Shown in pieces: positions 17,611-26,199 of a stretch of DNA of 64,000 bases (positions within the stretch are counted from its first letter, which is position 1; each line of letters opens with the position of its first letter). The position numbers and the translations under genes are program-made. The notes under the pieces were generated by a model, which was given only the letters and a program-made list of their open reading frames with translations, was not told where the DNA came from and made no database searches. This DNA is from Desulfovibrio sp. JC022 (GTDB lineage Bacteria; Desulfobacterota; Desulfovibrionia; Desulfovibrionales; Desulfovibrionaceae), in the NCBI RefSeq assembly GCF_010470665.1, contig NZ_VOPZ01000008.1:161880-225879 (forward strand), given 5' to 3'.

Positions 17611-18213
17611 ATGACTACTTATTTTTCTAAAGACCAAATAAAACGCACCATTGAATTTCACGGTCACCAGTGCCCCGGCCTTGCCATCGGCATCCGTGCG
17701 GCAGAACTCTGCTTGCGTGAACTGGGACACCATGATGATTCCCCCATTGTCGCCATCTGCGAAACAGACATGTGCGGAGTGGACGCCATCCAGTTCCTGA
17801 CCGGATGTTCCGTGGGTAAAGGCAACCTCATCCTTAAAGATCACGGTAAAATGGCCTTTACTTTTTACCGCCGCAAAGACGGCAAGGGAATCCGGGCCAT
17901 GCTTAATCCTGATTTTATCGGAGAATTGCGGGCAGACATGGGCCGACTCATGGGGCTTGCTGAACCTACCGCCGAAGAAAAAGAGCAATGCACACAGGTC
18001 CGTGCGGAATGCGAAAAACAATATTACGCAGCCAAACTTGCAGACATGTTCATCAAACAGGAACCGCAGATTAAAATGCCCCGCCCTGCGGCAATACTGC
18101 AATCGCTTACCTGTGAAAATTGCGGGGAGATACACATGGAATCGCGCTCCCGGAGATTTGCAGGACGTACCTTGTGTTTGACCTGTTTCGAAAAGGTTGA
18201 ACAGAAAATGTAA
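17611..18213 (+). CDS. fmdE: FmdE-family protein with C-terminal zinc ribbon
   Basis: A 200-residue soluble protein of the FmdE family, named from the molybdenum formylmethanofuran dehydrogenase gene cluster but widespread in organisms lacking that enzyme. The family motif FHGHQCPGLAIG (residues 16-27) carries conserved His and Cys, ETDMCGVDAIQFLTGCS follows near residue 50, and the C-terminus has two CxxC pairs (CENC, CLTC). ATG 17611 is chosen because GGAGG from the repeat element is well spaced and the family begins here. Linkage to the ABC importer suggests a metal or cofactor chaperone role; this is inferred. Confidence 0.85.
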   Translation: MTTYFSKDQIKRTIEFHGHQCPGLAIGIRAAELCLRELGHHDDSPIVAICETDMCGVDAIQFLTGCSVGKGNLILKDHGKMAFTFYRRKDGKGIRAMLNPDFIGELRADMGRLMGLAEPTAEEKEQCTQVRAECEKQYYAAKLADMFIKQEPQIKMPRPAAILQSLTCENCGEIHMESRSRRFAGRTLCLTCFEKVEQKM

Positions 18214-18214
18214 T

Positions 18215-18257
18215 AAAAACCGGGCTTCCGTCATAACGACAGAAGCCCGGTTTCTTT
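18215..18257. terminator. Bidirectional terminator between fmdE and the RND gene
   Basis: AAACCGGGCTTC (18217-18228) pairs with GAAGCCCGGTTT (18242-18253), with an A-run on one side and CTTT on the other, serving both convergent genes. Confidence 0.85.
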
Positions 18258-18277
18258 CTAAGCTGTAATCCTAACGA

Positions 18278-21200
18278 TTAAGCTGGAGTCTTAACCTTGT
18301 AGAACATGGTATAAAGCACCGGAACGACAAGCAGGGTCAGCACAGTGGCAAAGGCCAGACCGGCCATAATGGTTACTGCCATGGCTGAGAAGAAAGCATC
18401 AGTCACCAGCGGAAGCATACCGAGAATGGTGGTCCCGGCAGCCATGGCAACCGGGCGGATACGACTGAGAGCTGAATCCACAACCGCGCGATACGGTTCC
18501 TTGCCTTCTGCAAGTTCAATATTGATCTGATCCAGCAGCACAATAGCATTCTTGATCAACATCCCTGAAAGGGAAAGAAATCCCAGCAGAGCCATAAACC
18601 CGAAAGGTTCCCCGGTCGTGAGCAGACCGCAACTGACCCCGATGATGGACAGGGGCACGGTCAGCCAGATAATGGCCGGGATTCGCAGGTTGTTGAAAAG
18701 CATTACAGTTGCAAGGATCATAATCAGAAACGGCCCGCCAAGGCTGGCTGCAAGGCTGGTCTGAGCATCCCTTGAATCCTCATACTCACCGCCCCACTCC
18801 ATGGTATACCCGGCAGGAATTTTCATGTTCTCTATTTGAGGTCGCAATTCATTAAAAAGAACCGAAGGCAATCCCACAATGGGTTCGCAGGATGCAGTTA
18901 TAGTCAGCATGCGGTTACGGGTCTGCAACTTGCCTGATTCAATTTTGGTTTCAAACCCTGAAACAACCTCTTCCACCGGGATCATACGTCCGGCAACCGG
19001 ACTGAAGATCTGCACGTCCCCGATCTGGTTCACGTCCAATCGTTCCTTAGCGGGAGGACGGGCCACGATGGGCAGGAGCTTGTCTCCTTCACGGTAGACC
19101 CCGATGTTGGTTCCGGTAAAAAACATGTTCATAGCCTTGGCAAGATCCGGGCGAGAAATCCCCGCTCTCTTTGCCTGCGCTTCCATGATAACCGGGCTGA
19201 GAACTTTCACATCCTGCCGCCAGTCATCGCGGATGGACTCAGCATGTCCGGTACTAAGCATTATGCCTTGTGCTTCACGGGAAAGGCGGCGCAGCTCTTT
19301 GGTATCTGGCCCGCTGAAACGGACTTCAATGGAAGCCGCACGTCCGGGACCAAGCTTGAATTTTTTAACCTTAGCTTCCGCATCAGGATAATTAGCGTTC
19401 ACATATTTTTTATAGCGAGACATGACCTCACCGGTAGTCTCGTAATCCTTCACTTCAACCAGCAGCAAGCCGTAGGATGATGCGGTCTTTTCCGGAGAAT
19501 AGGTAAGGATAAAACGAGGAGCCCCCTGCCCGGTAAAAGTAGACACATTCTTGACCTGCTCATCTTTTAGAATCACTCCGGCAAGTTCATTCACATCATC
19601 AGCCGTAGCTCGGATGTCGGCTCCTTGTGGAAGCCAGTAGTGAATATAAAAACGGGGCTGAGTAGAATCCGGGAAAAAACTCTGCTTTACAAATCCGAAC
19701 CCGTAAATCGACCCAGCCAACATAATCACCAGAGTTGTCATGGTTAGAACCCTATGACGCAAACAGAATTCAAGAATACCACGATAGAGACGGAAAATGA
19801 TTCCCCCGTAAGGATCTCCCTCTTCGCTGATCTTGGGGCGCAGGAACATCTCGCAAAGCAGCGGAGTCACGGTCACAGCGGTAATCCAACTCATCATCAA
19901 CGAGATGAACAGGACAATGAACAGGGAACGACAAAATTCACCAACCTTATCCGGGCTGAAACCAATTCCGGCAAAAGCCATAATGGCGATGATGGTACCG
20001 CCCAGAAGCGGCCATTTGCTCTGCTCCACAACATCCACAGCAGCCTGAATACGATCCATACCCTTTTGGTAACGGATCAGGATACCCTCAATGACCACAA
20101 TAGCGTTATCAACCAACATACCCAGCGCGATAATCAACGCTCCAAGGGAAATACGCTCCAGCGCGACCCCGGCCATCTGAATAAATATGAATGATCCGCA
20201 AATAGTAATCAGCAGAATGGCCCCGATCAGCAACCCGGACTGTATACCCATGAAAAGCAGCAGCACGATGATGACGATAGCCACTGCCTCGGCAAGGTTG
20301 ATAACAAAGGAATTAACCGCATTATCCACCCTGCTGGGCTGGAAATAGACCTCTTCTACATTAACACCTACCGGGGTCTGGCCCTGCAACTGCTGTAGCT
20401 TGGCATTGATTGCATGGCCCAATTCAACCACGTTGGCAGCAGGATTCCCGGCAATACCGATGGCTACGGCATTGTGTCCGTTAAAGCTCATTATCTGGGA
20501 TGGAGGACTCTGGTAGCCACGATGGATTTCCGCCACATCGCGCAGCGGAACCAGCCTGCCGGAACCGTCACGGATGAACAGATCACCTAGATCTTCAACT
20601 GATTCCACCCCGCCGGAAGGCGCGATCTCGAGATACTCCCTGCCAACCTTCACGTTACCGGATTTAACCACAAGGTTGCGGTTGGAAAGAGTCTTGTAGA
20701 CAGAATCCAGGGAGACCCCAAGCTGGGCCATTCGGGCCCGTGAGATCTCCACAAAAACCGTCTCCTGCTGCTCCCCCCAGACAGAAATCTTTGCGACATT
20801 GTCCACCAGCAGAAGCTGCTTACGCAAAAAAGTCACATAATCCTGCAAATCCTGCTGAGAATAACCGTCCCCGGTTACCGAGAGCAGCATGCCGTAAACA
20901 TCGCTGAAATCATCGATAACAAGGGAAGGCCCTGCCCCTGGGGGGAGGGAGGACTGGGCATCACCTACCTTACGGCGAAGTTCGTCCCAGACCTGGGGCA
21001 GGGTTTCCTTATCGTATTGGTCCTGCACTTCCACGGTGACAATGGATTGTCCCCTATCTGAAATGGAGGTTACCTTCTTGAGTTGTTTAAGTTGCTGGGC
21101 AGCCCCTTCAATCACGTCCGTGACTTCATCTGCCACTTCCGAAGGATTTGCACCGGGATAGTTGGTAACAACCAGTGCTTCCTTGATCGTAAATTCCGGG

Positions 21201-21310
21201 TCTTCAAGACGGGGCATGTCCAGAAACGCTTTTATACCGCCGAGGAAGAAAACAATTGTCAGGACTATTGAAACGGTCTTCTTCTCAATAGTCAGCCTTG
21301 CAAGACTCAT
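18278..21310 (-). CDS. RND-family efflux permease
   Basis: Proton-driven inner-membrane exporter of 1010 residues, the usual size for AcrB-like pumps. It has the two repeated halves with large periplasmic loops. Transmembrane segment 4 carries the proton-relay aspartate (IIALGMLVDNAIVVIEG), and the second half has GMLIKNAIVLLDQ. The substrate class (drug-type or metal-type) is not firmly set; the relay and the adaptor resemble drug exporters. It overlaps the adaptor gene by 4 bases. No outer-membrane factor gene lies nearby, so a TolC-like channel must be encoded elsewhere. Confidence 0.93.
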   Translation of the reverse strand: MSLARLTIEKKTVSIVLTIVFFLGGIKAFLDMPRLEDPEFTIKEALVVTNYPGANPSEVADEVTDVIEGAAQQLKQLKKVTSISDRGQSIVTVEVQDQYDKETLPQVWDELRRKVGDAQSSLPPGAGPSLVIDDFSDVYGMLLSVTGDGYSQQDLQDYVTFLRKQLLLVDNVAKISVWGEQQETVFVEISRARMAQLGVSLDSVYKTLSNRNLVVKSGNVKVGREYLEIAPSGGVESVEDLGDLFIRDGSGRLVPLRDVAEIHRGYQSPPSQIMSFNGHNAVAIGIAGNPAANVVELGHAINAKLQQLQGQTPVGVNVEEVYFQPSRVDNAVNSFVINLAEAVAIVIIVLLLFMGIQSGLLIGAILLITICGSFIFIQMAGVALERISLGALIIALGMLVDNAIVVIEGILIRYQKGMDRIQAAVDVVEQSKWPLLGGTIIAIMAFAGIGFSPDKVGEFCRSLFIVLFISLMMSWITAVTVTPLLCEMFLRPKISEEGDPYGGIIFRLYRGILEFCLRHRVLTMTTLVIMLAGSIYGFGFVKQSFFPDSTQPRFYIHYWLPQGADIRATADDVNELAGVILKDEQVKNVSTFTGQGAPRFILTYSPEKTASSYGLLLVEVKDYETTGEVMSRYKKYVNANYPDAEAKVKKFKLGPGRAASIEVRFSGPDTKELRRLSREAQGIMLSTGHAESIRDDWRQDVKVLSPVIMEAQAKRAGISRPDLAKAMNMFFTGTNIGVYREGDKLLPIVARPPAKERLDVNQIGDVQIFSPVAGRMIPVEEVVSGFETKIESGKLQTRNRMLTITASCEPIVGLPSVLFNELRPQIENMKIPAGYTMEWGGEYEDSRDAQTSLAASLGGPFLIMILATVMLFNNLRIPAIIWLTVPLSIIGVSCGLLTTGEPFGFMALLGFLSLSGMLIKNAIVLLDQINIELAEGKEPYRAVVDSALSRIRPVAMAAGTTILGMLPLVTDAFFSAMAVTIMAGLAFATVLTLLVVPVLYTMFYKVKTPA

Positions 21311-22413
21311 CCGCGGCCCCCGATTCTACCTTTGAGAATTTTAACTTCCTGCCCGTCACGCAGGTAATGCGCCCCGGAAACAACGACCTGTTCACCGGGC
21401 TTGATACCCTCGTGAATTTCAAAATTGCTATTAACAATCCTGCCGACCTGAACATTGCGTTTTTTCACTGCACCCTTTTCATATACCCAGACAAATTTAT
21501 CCTGATCCGGGTACCCAACTACAGCCGAAATAGGCACGGAAACAACTTTCACAGCTTTATTTTCCGGCATGCTGGCTACAACTTCAGCAGTCATACCCGG
21601 ATGAATGGACAGCCCCTGTGGATTCTCCATCTTCAGGGTCACTTCATAGGTCTGGGTCTCGGCGTTGGCCTTAGTCTGAAACTCCTTAAGCTCCAGCTTG
21701 AAATCACGACCGGGATAGGTCTCAAACTTTGCAAGAGCCTTGAAGTCATGGCTGTCTTTTGTGATGAATCCGCGAACCCAGATGCTTTCCGGCACATCTA
21801 CAACCACATCTAGGGCTGAGGTGTCCTCGAGTTGGACAATGGATTCCTTGGCTTGAACAAATTCATGGTTATCCACGGACTTAAGAGCAATGGTCCCACT
21901 AAAAGGAGCCACCAGACGGGTGTATTGAAAATTCAGCTTGGCCCGGCGCAGTTCCTGAATCAATGAGTTAACCGAAGCACGGCTGCTTTCAAAAGTACTC
22001 TGAGCCGAATCAAAGGAAGACTGGGCTACTGTGTCGGAAGCAAGCAGTTTTCCATTACGCTCAAAGTTAAGTTTGGCTTCCTTCATAACCGAACGGGCAC
22101 CAATCAGCTTGGCTTCAAGATCGGCCACTGCGGCCTGAAAATCACGCTGATCCAACACAGCAATGAGTTGACCTTTTTTTACATAATCCCCTTCTTTCAC
22201 CACAAAACGCTCAATCTGCCCGGGAACGCGAAAAGCCAGTGTTGCTTCACGGGTAGCCTTGACCTTACCGGGAAATTTTCGCAATTCCGGCGCATTTTGA
22301 TCTGAAATTTCCATAACCCTGACCGGACGTACAGGCTGTTCAACATGAACCTCCTCCTTACATCCCGGTAAAATCATCATAGCCAATATCAAAAATAACA
22401 ATTTGTTACGCAT
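21307..22413 (-). CDS. RND periplasmic adaptor (membrane fusion protein), lipoprotein
   Basis: Links the RND pump to an outer-membrane channel. The 368-residue protein has a lipobox (ILPGC near residue 18), a lipoyl/beta-barrel pattern (VPGQIERFVVKEGDYVKKGQ), a central coiled-coil hairpin around residues 100-160 and a matching C-terminal half (VAPFSGTIA, then beta-barrel and membrane-proximal domains). It is the first gene of the pump operon and has a TetR-type operator 38 bases upstream of its start. Confidence 0.92.
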   Translation of the reverse strand: MRNKLLFLILAMMILPGCKEEVHVEQPVRPVRVMEISDQNAPELRKFPGKVKATREATLAFRVPGQIERFVVKEGDYVKKGQLIAVLDQRDFQAAVADLEAKLIGARSVMKEAKLNFERNGKLLASDTVAQSSFDSAQSTFESSRASVNSLIQELRRAKLNFQYTRLVAPFSGTIALKSVDNHEFVQAKESIVQLEDTSALDVVVDVPESIWVRGFITKDSHDFKALAKFETYPGRDFKLELKEFQTKANAETQTYEVTLKMENPQGLSIHPGMTAEVVASMPENKAVKVVSVPISAVVGYPDQDKFVWVYEKGAVKKRNVQVGRIVNSNFEIHEGIKPGEQVVVSGAHYLRDGQEVKILKGRIGGRG

Positions 22414-22450
22414 GGTTCTCCCCTCTTGCTTTTGGTTTGTACCTACTAAT

Positions 22451-22466
22451 CAATCAGTTGATTAAT
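22451..22466. promoter_or_regulatory. TetR-type operator upstream of the RND operon
   Basis: CAATCAGTTGATTAAT contains the inverted repeat AATCA-GT-TGATT. The identical 16-mer recurs at 23097-23112 upstream of the tetR gene, as expected for an autoregulated local repressor. Confidence 0.7.
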
Positions 22467-22482
22467 CGCTGGGTAAAAAAAA

Positions 22483-23064
22483 TTATTTCCAGAGTGAAGG
22501 GCTGCCTGCCTTTAAAAGAATCGTCACAGTCTTCCGGTAAGCTTCAACCTTTTGATCATCATCTATGTAGTGTCCACCGCCAAGCAGGTAGTCGGAAAAA
22601 ATAGTACCCAAGACCGCAGTAAAGCAAATATCTTTCACTTCCTCGGGATGCTCGGCTTTGGCTCCGGTTTTGCCTAGAAATTCCGTAAAATACTCCCACC
22701 CTGTTTTGTAAAGAGTGTCCCGCAGATCCTGCAACTCTTCACTGTCGTGATTAAGCTCGCGTAGCCCAACAAGATACACATCCCGGTTCTGGCGGGCATC
22801 ATTAAGAAAAGCAGCCACATTCAGTTCAACCAGCTCTCCGTGGTCTTTAGCTTCGGACATGGAATTCCTGATAACAGTAACCATCCGTTCACTGAAACAG
22901 GTAAAAATCTCACGCAACAATCCGGTCTTACCACCGAAGTAATAAGAGATCATGGCACTGTTCACATCAGCTTCGCGGGCAATATCCCTGATTCCAACTG
23001 AATTGTAAGAACGCTCAGCAAAGAGCTTGGCCCCGGCATGGAAAATCTTTTCGCGTTTTGTCAT
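22483..23064 (-). CDS. TetR-family transcriptional regulator
   Basis: A 193-residue regulator. The N-terminal helix-turn-helix (GIRDIAREADVNSAMISYYFGGKTGLL, residues about 23-50) is typical TetR, and the C-terminal ligand domain resembles the CerR/YbiH type. ATG 23064 is preferred; an in-frame TTG at 23073 is an alternative, and neither has a strong ribosome binding site. It lies directly upstream of the pump genes on the same strand. Matching operators flank it, so it most likely represses both itself and the efflux operon until a pump substrate binds. Confidence 0.9.
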   Translation of the reverse strand: MTKREKIFHAGAKLFAERSYNSVGIRDIAREADVNSAMISYYFGGKTGLLREIFTCFSERMVTVIRNSMSEAKDHGELVELNVAAFLNDARQNRDVYLVGLRELNHDSEELQDLRDTLYKTGWEYFTEFLGKTGAKAEHPEEVKDICFTAVLGTIFSDYLLGGGHYIDDDQKVEAYRKTVTILLKAGSPSLWK

Positions 23065-23065
23065 G

Positions 23066-23112
23066 AGACCCAATTAATCATCCGATTAACAAATGTCAAT
23101 CAGTTGATTAAT
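23066..23112. promoter_or_regulatory. Operator region upstream of tetR
   Basis: Holds TTAATC-N4-GATTAA (starting about 23074) and a second exact copy of CAATCAGTTGATTAAT (23097-23112), both sharing GATTAA half sites with the site before the RND operon. Confidence 0.65.
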
Positions 23113-23131
23113 TTTTCTTAAATGAAATATC

Positions 23132-23680
23132 CTACCAGAGATCCTTGGTGTCCAATGCCTCAGGTTCCAGATCATTGGGATTTAACTCCTTAAGAACCTT
23201 GGGCGCATCAGATTTTTTGCTGATATTGATGACTTCCACCCGGCGATTCCGGGCTCTGCCTTGTGCGCTGTCATTGGAAACAATGGGCTGGTCCTCTCCT
23301 GCTCCTTCAACTTCAATACGGGCGGGATCAACATTAAAATGGACCGCAAGGTAATTCTTTACTGCTTCTGCTCTCTTGAGACTCAAAGAACGGTTATATT
23401 CGCTCTTCCCGGCGGAATCCGTATGCCCTACCAGCTTAACCTGCATGGACGATCCCGGACCGGATGTAAGGGCTGTACCGAGGGAATCCACCACCGGATA
23501 AGCCTTCTTGCTGATCTTGGCTGAGTTGACCTTGAATTCAATTTTCAGAAACGCCCGACCGCCCGGATCGGTTATCATACGCAGAATGTCATCTGAATCC
23601 GCAGCAAAGCCGTCCTGTCCGGCATAGGCAAAAGGAACGCAACTAAAAATTAATATGAACAGGAAAATTAGTTTTTTCAT
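23132..23680 (-). CDS. OmpA-family peptidoglycan-binding protein
   Basis: A 182-residue exported protein: signal peptide (LIFLFILIFSCVPFAYA) followed by an OmpA C-terminal domain. The latter has KIEFKVNSAKI, GHTDSAGKSEYNRSLSLKRAEAVKNYL and the peptidoglycan-contact NRRVEV motif. It has no beta-barrel domain and no lipobox, so it is probably a soluble periplasmic cell-wall binder. ATG 23680 is chosen for its signal peptide and the GGAGG upstream. It precedes tetR on the same strand, but the operator lies between them, so separate control is likely. Confidence 0.88.
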   Translation of the reverse strand: MKKLIFLFILIFSCVPFAYAGQDGFAADSDDILRMITDPGGRAFLKIEFKVNSAKISKKAYPVVDSLGTALTSGPGSSMQVKLVGHTDSAGKSEYNRSLSLKRAEAVKNYLAVHFNVDPARIEVEGAGEDQPIVSNDSAQGRARNRRVEVINISKKSDAPKVLKELNPNDLEPEALDTKDLW

Positions 23681-23794
23681 GGAGACCTCCAAACAAAGTT
23701 TAAGGGATAGTACTAAAATACCCTGTCCACAGCTTTGGGGCAAGGGTTTCAGTCCACAGGAGACCGCTGTAAAAATATGTAGACTCAGGCTGTT

Positions 23795-24211
23795 TTAATA
23801 TCCGGGTTTGGAACGGCTCTTCTTTAAATCAGAACGCTTCTTCTTACCATCCATCCTTTTACGCTTTGCAGAATATGGAACTTTGGTTTTCTTTCTTTTG
23901 CGCACCGGCTTCAAAACATCAGCAATAAGTTTGGCAAAACGGGAAACAGCCTCTTCCTTGTTGCGGAACTGACTGCGATGTTCTTCGCAGGAAACATGCA
24001 ACTCACCTCTGGAATTAATGCGCCCGGACAGCCGGGTTTTGATTAAATACTTCTGGCGGTCACTCAGGCTGGAAGAATCCTGCACATTAAACACAAGAGT
24101 CACCTTGGATGAAGTCTTGTTAACATGCTGTCCGCCGGGACCGGAACTGCGACTGGCGAAAAAACTAATTTCACTGTCAGGTATGGACAATGCGGGAGTG
24201 ATACTTATCAT
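23795..24211 (-). CDS. arfB: ArfB/YaeJ-type peptidyl-tRNA hydrolase
   Basis: Ribosome-rescue release factor that frees stalled ribosomes by hydrolysing peptidyl-tRNA. The 138-residue protein has the catalytic GGQ loop in SSGPGGQHVNK (near residue 27). Its long Lys/Arg-rich C-terminal tail (KKKRSDLKKSRSK) enters the empty mRNA channel. The length and single-domain form distinguish it from full release factors. It is divergent from the NifX-like gene. Confidence 0.93.
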   Translation of the reverse strand: MISITPALSIPDSEISFFASRSSGPGGQHVNKTSSKVTLVFNVQDSSSLSDRQKYLIKTRLSGRINSRGELHVSCEEHRSQFRNKEEAVSRFAKLIADVLKPVRKRKKTKVPYSAKRKRMDGKKKRSDLKKSRSKPGY

Positions 24212-24241
24212 AGCTTACGGCTGGATATTCTGTCTTTTGTA

Positions 24242-24307
24242 TGCGTATGTGGCGTACGCAGTCTTTAAGTACGATGCTTCGGGTCTTGCATCGTTCTTAC
24301 TTTTTTT
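24242..24307 (+). promoter_or_regulatory. Palindrome plus terminator-like hairpin in the leader of the NifX-like gene
   Basis: TGCGTA-N7-TACGCA (24242-24260) is followed by ACGATGC (24271-24277) pairing with GCATCGT (24288-24294) and seven T (24301-24307), ending just before the AAGGAG ribosome binding site. The hairpin plus T-run in a leader has the form of an attenuator. Confidence 0.45.
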
Positions 24308-24322
24308 CAAGGAGAATCTATT

Positions 24323-24682
24323 ATGAAAATCGCACTTCCCTCCAGAGATGGAATGGTCGACGGTCACTTTGGTCATTGTGAAGCTTTCACCATTTTCACT
24401 CTTGATGAGTCCAAAAATATCATCGAAGAAGAAAAAATCACACCTCCTCCGGGGTGCGGATGCAAATCCAGCATCGTGCCCACCCTCGCTGAAATGGGCG
24501 TAAAAGTCCTGTTGGCAGGCAACATGGGTCAGGGAGCAGTGAATCTCTTGCAGAACAACGGCATTCAGGTTATCCGCGGTTGTGGCGGCGAACTCAAAGA
24601 TGCAGTTGCCCAATGGGCAGCAGGAAACATCACCGACTCCGCAACTGTCTGCGACGACCACGGTTCCTGCGGCAACCACTAG
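24323..24682 (+). CDS. NifX/NafY-like dinitrogenase iron-molybdenum cofactor family protein
   Basis: A 119-residue protein of the family that binds FeMo-cofactor or related Fe-S/Mo clusters: GMVDGHFGHCEAFTIF near the N-terminus, then PPPGCGCKS and VIRGCGG cysteine motifs, with a Cys/His-rich end (CDDHGSCGNH). No nif genes lie near, so it is one of the many small homologues in anaerobes with metal-cluster roles outside nitrogenase. The leader holds an attenuator-like hairpin. YchJ follows 49 bases downstream. Confidence 0.85.
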   Translation: MKIALPSRDGMVDGHFGHCEAFTIFTLDESKNIIEEEKITPPPGCGCKSSIVPTLAEMGVKVLLAGNMGQGAVNLLQNNGIQVIRGCGGELKDAVAQWAAGNITDSATVCDDHGSCGNH

Positions 24683-24731
24683 AATTAAAATTTAGTCCAA
24701 AGCCCGCAAATAAATATTTGGAGATAGAAAC

Positions 24732-25214
<483 letters not shown>

Positions 25215-25241
25215 GCGCAAACTTCTGCAAGTCTGAATATG

Positions 25242-25275
25242 ATAAAACCCCCGTTCCTTGGAACGGGGGTTTTAT
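25242..25275. terminator. Bidirectional terminator between ychJ and the CBS gene
   Basis: A perfect 16-bp stem, ATAAAACCCCCGTTCC (25242-25257) with its complement (25260-25275), with a T-run in each direction. Confidence 0.92.
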
Positions 25276-25301
25276 TTTCTCAAACAAATTTCTCTTAAGA
25301 C

Positions 25302-25979
25302 TTATGAAGTCAGCCCGTGAACGGAATCGCGGACCCAGAAGAGTAGATTGAAATTCTCGGCAAGGCCTTCCTTGATCTTGTTCAGGGTGGCTTTGTCCAT
25401 GTCGTGGATGCGGATAAATACATGGCGCATGTTTTCCTGCTCCGGCTCATAGGAGGTCAAAATGGACATGACCCGTCCGCCGTTATCCTTGAGGTAATCC
25501 AGCACGCCATTGAGCGATCCCGGCTCATTGGAAAGAGCCAGACCGACCTGCACACCACCGTCAAGAACACCTGTGATGTTGATCAGAACCTTGAAAACAT
25601 CGGTATTGGTGATGATGCCCACGCACTTATTCTCAGCATCTACAATCGGGAGTCCGCCGATTTTGTTCTCTTCCATGACAACTGCGGCTTTTTCCACAGT
25701 ATCTTCAACGGATACGGTAATCACCTTGCGGGACATGATATCCTTAACCTTGATTTCCGAGAGCAGATAATAAAGCTCATGCATATCAAGGGTGGTAGCC
25801 TTTGAGGGGGAAGCTTCCTTGATGTCCCTGTCTGAAACTATGCCGACCAGAACGCCTTCGTCATCAACGATGGGCAATCTACTGATGTCGTTATCCTTAA
25901 GCAGCTTTGCTGCTTTCATCATGGAACGGTCATGGGTAAGGGTGACAATGTCTTTGGACATCCAGTTCTTAACCAGCAT
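25302..25979 (-). CDS. CBS-pair and ACT domain protein (AcuB-like)
   Basis: A 225-residue soluble protein. Two CBS domains (MSKDIVTLT..ISRLPIVDDEGVLVGIVSDRDI and MSRKVITVS..IGGLPIVDAENKCVGIITNTDV) form a nucleotide-binding Bateman module. A C-terminal ACT-like domain (residues about 145-210) may bind an amino acid. Similar proteins are annotated AcuB, but acetoin use is not implied here. GGAGGTTCCCT precedes the ATG. A sensor of energy charge and an amino acid is plausible; the target is unknown. Confidence 0.88.
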   Translation of the reverse strand: MLVKNWMSKDIVTLTHDRSMMKAAKLLKDNDISRLPIVDDEGVLVGIVSDRDIKEASPSKATTLDMHELYYLLSEIKVKDIMSRKVITVSVEDTVEKAAVVMEENKIGGLPIVDAENKCVGIITNTDVFKVLINITGVLDGGVQVGLALSNEPGSLNGVLDYLKDNGGRVMSILTSYEPEQENMRHVFIRIHDMDKATLNKIKEGLAENFNLLFWVRDSVHGLTS

Positions 25980-26199
25980 AGGGAACCTCCTTAGGGGCCG
26001 TGGGCCTGTGATGTTTCTATAAGATGATCAGTTGAACAATGCAGTTCAATTCCGCTTGATACTAAAATTCTCCATTTTCCTACTTATATGATTATATAAA
26101 CAAAGCTCTGCGGTCAATGATCATAAACTTAAAATGCAGAGACTATACATTTTTGCAGCAGAATTAAATTCATGCATCCCCTCACCGGGGGAAAGAGGA

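Noticed and set aside
24323..24682. Part of a nitrogen-fixation cluster
   Set aside because: The protein family includes NifX, but no nifH, nifD, nifK or nifB gene is nearby, and small homologues are common in anaerobes.
26178..26191. Terminator of the U32 gene
   Set aside because: A short CCCC/GGGG stem lies after the gene, but there is no T-run on the minus strand.
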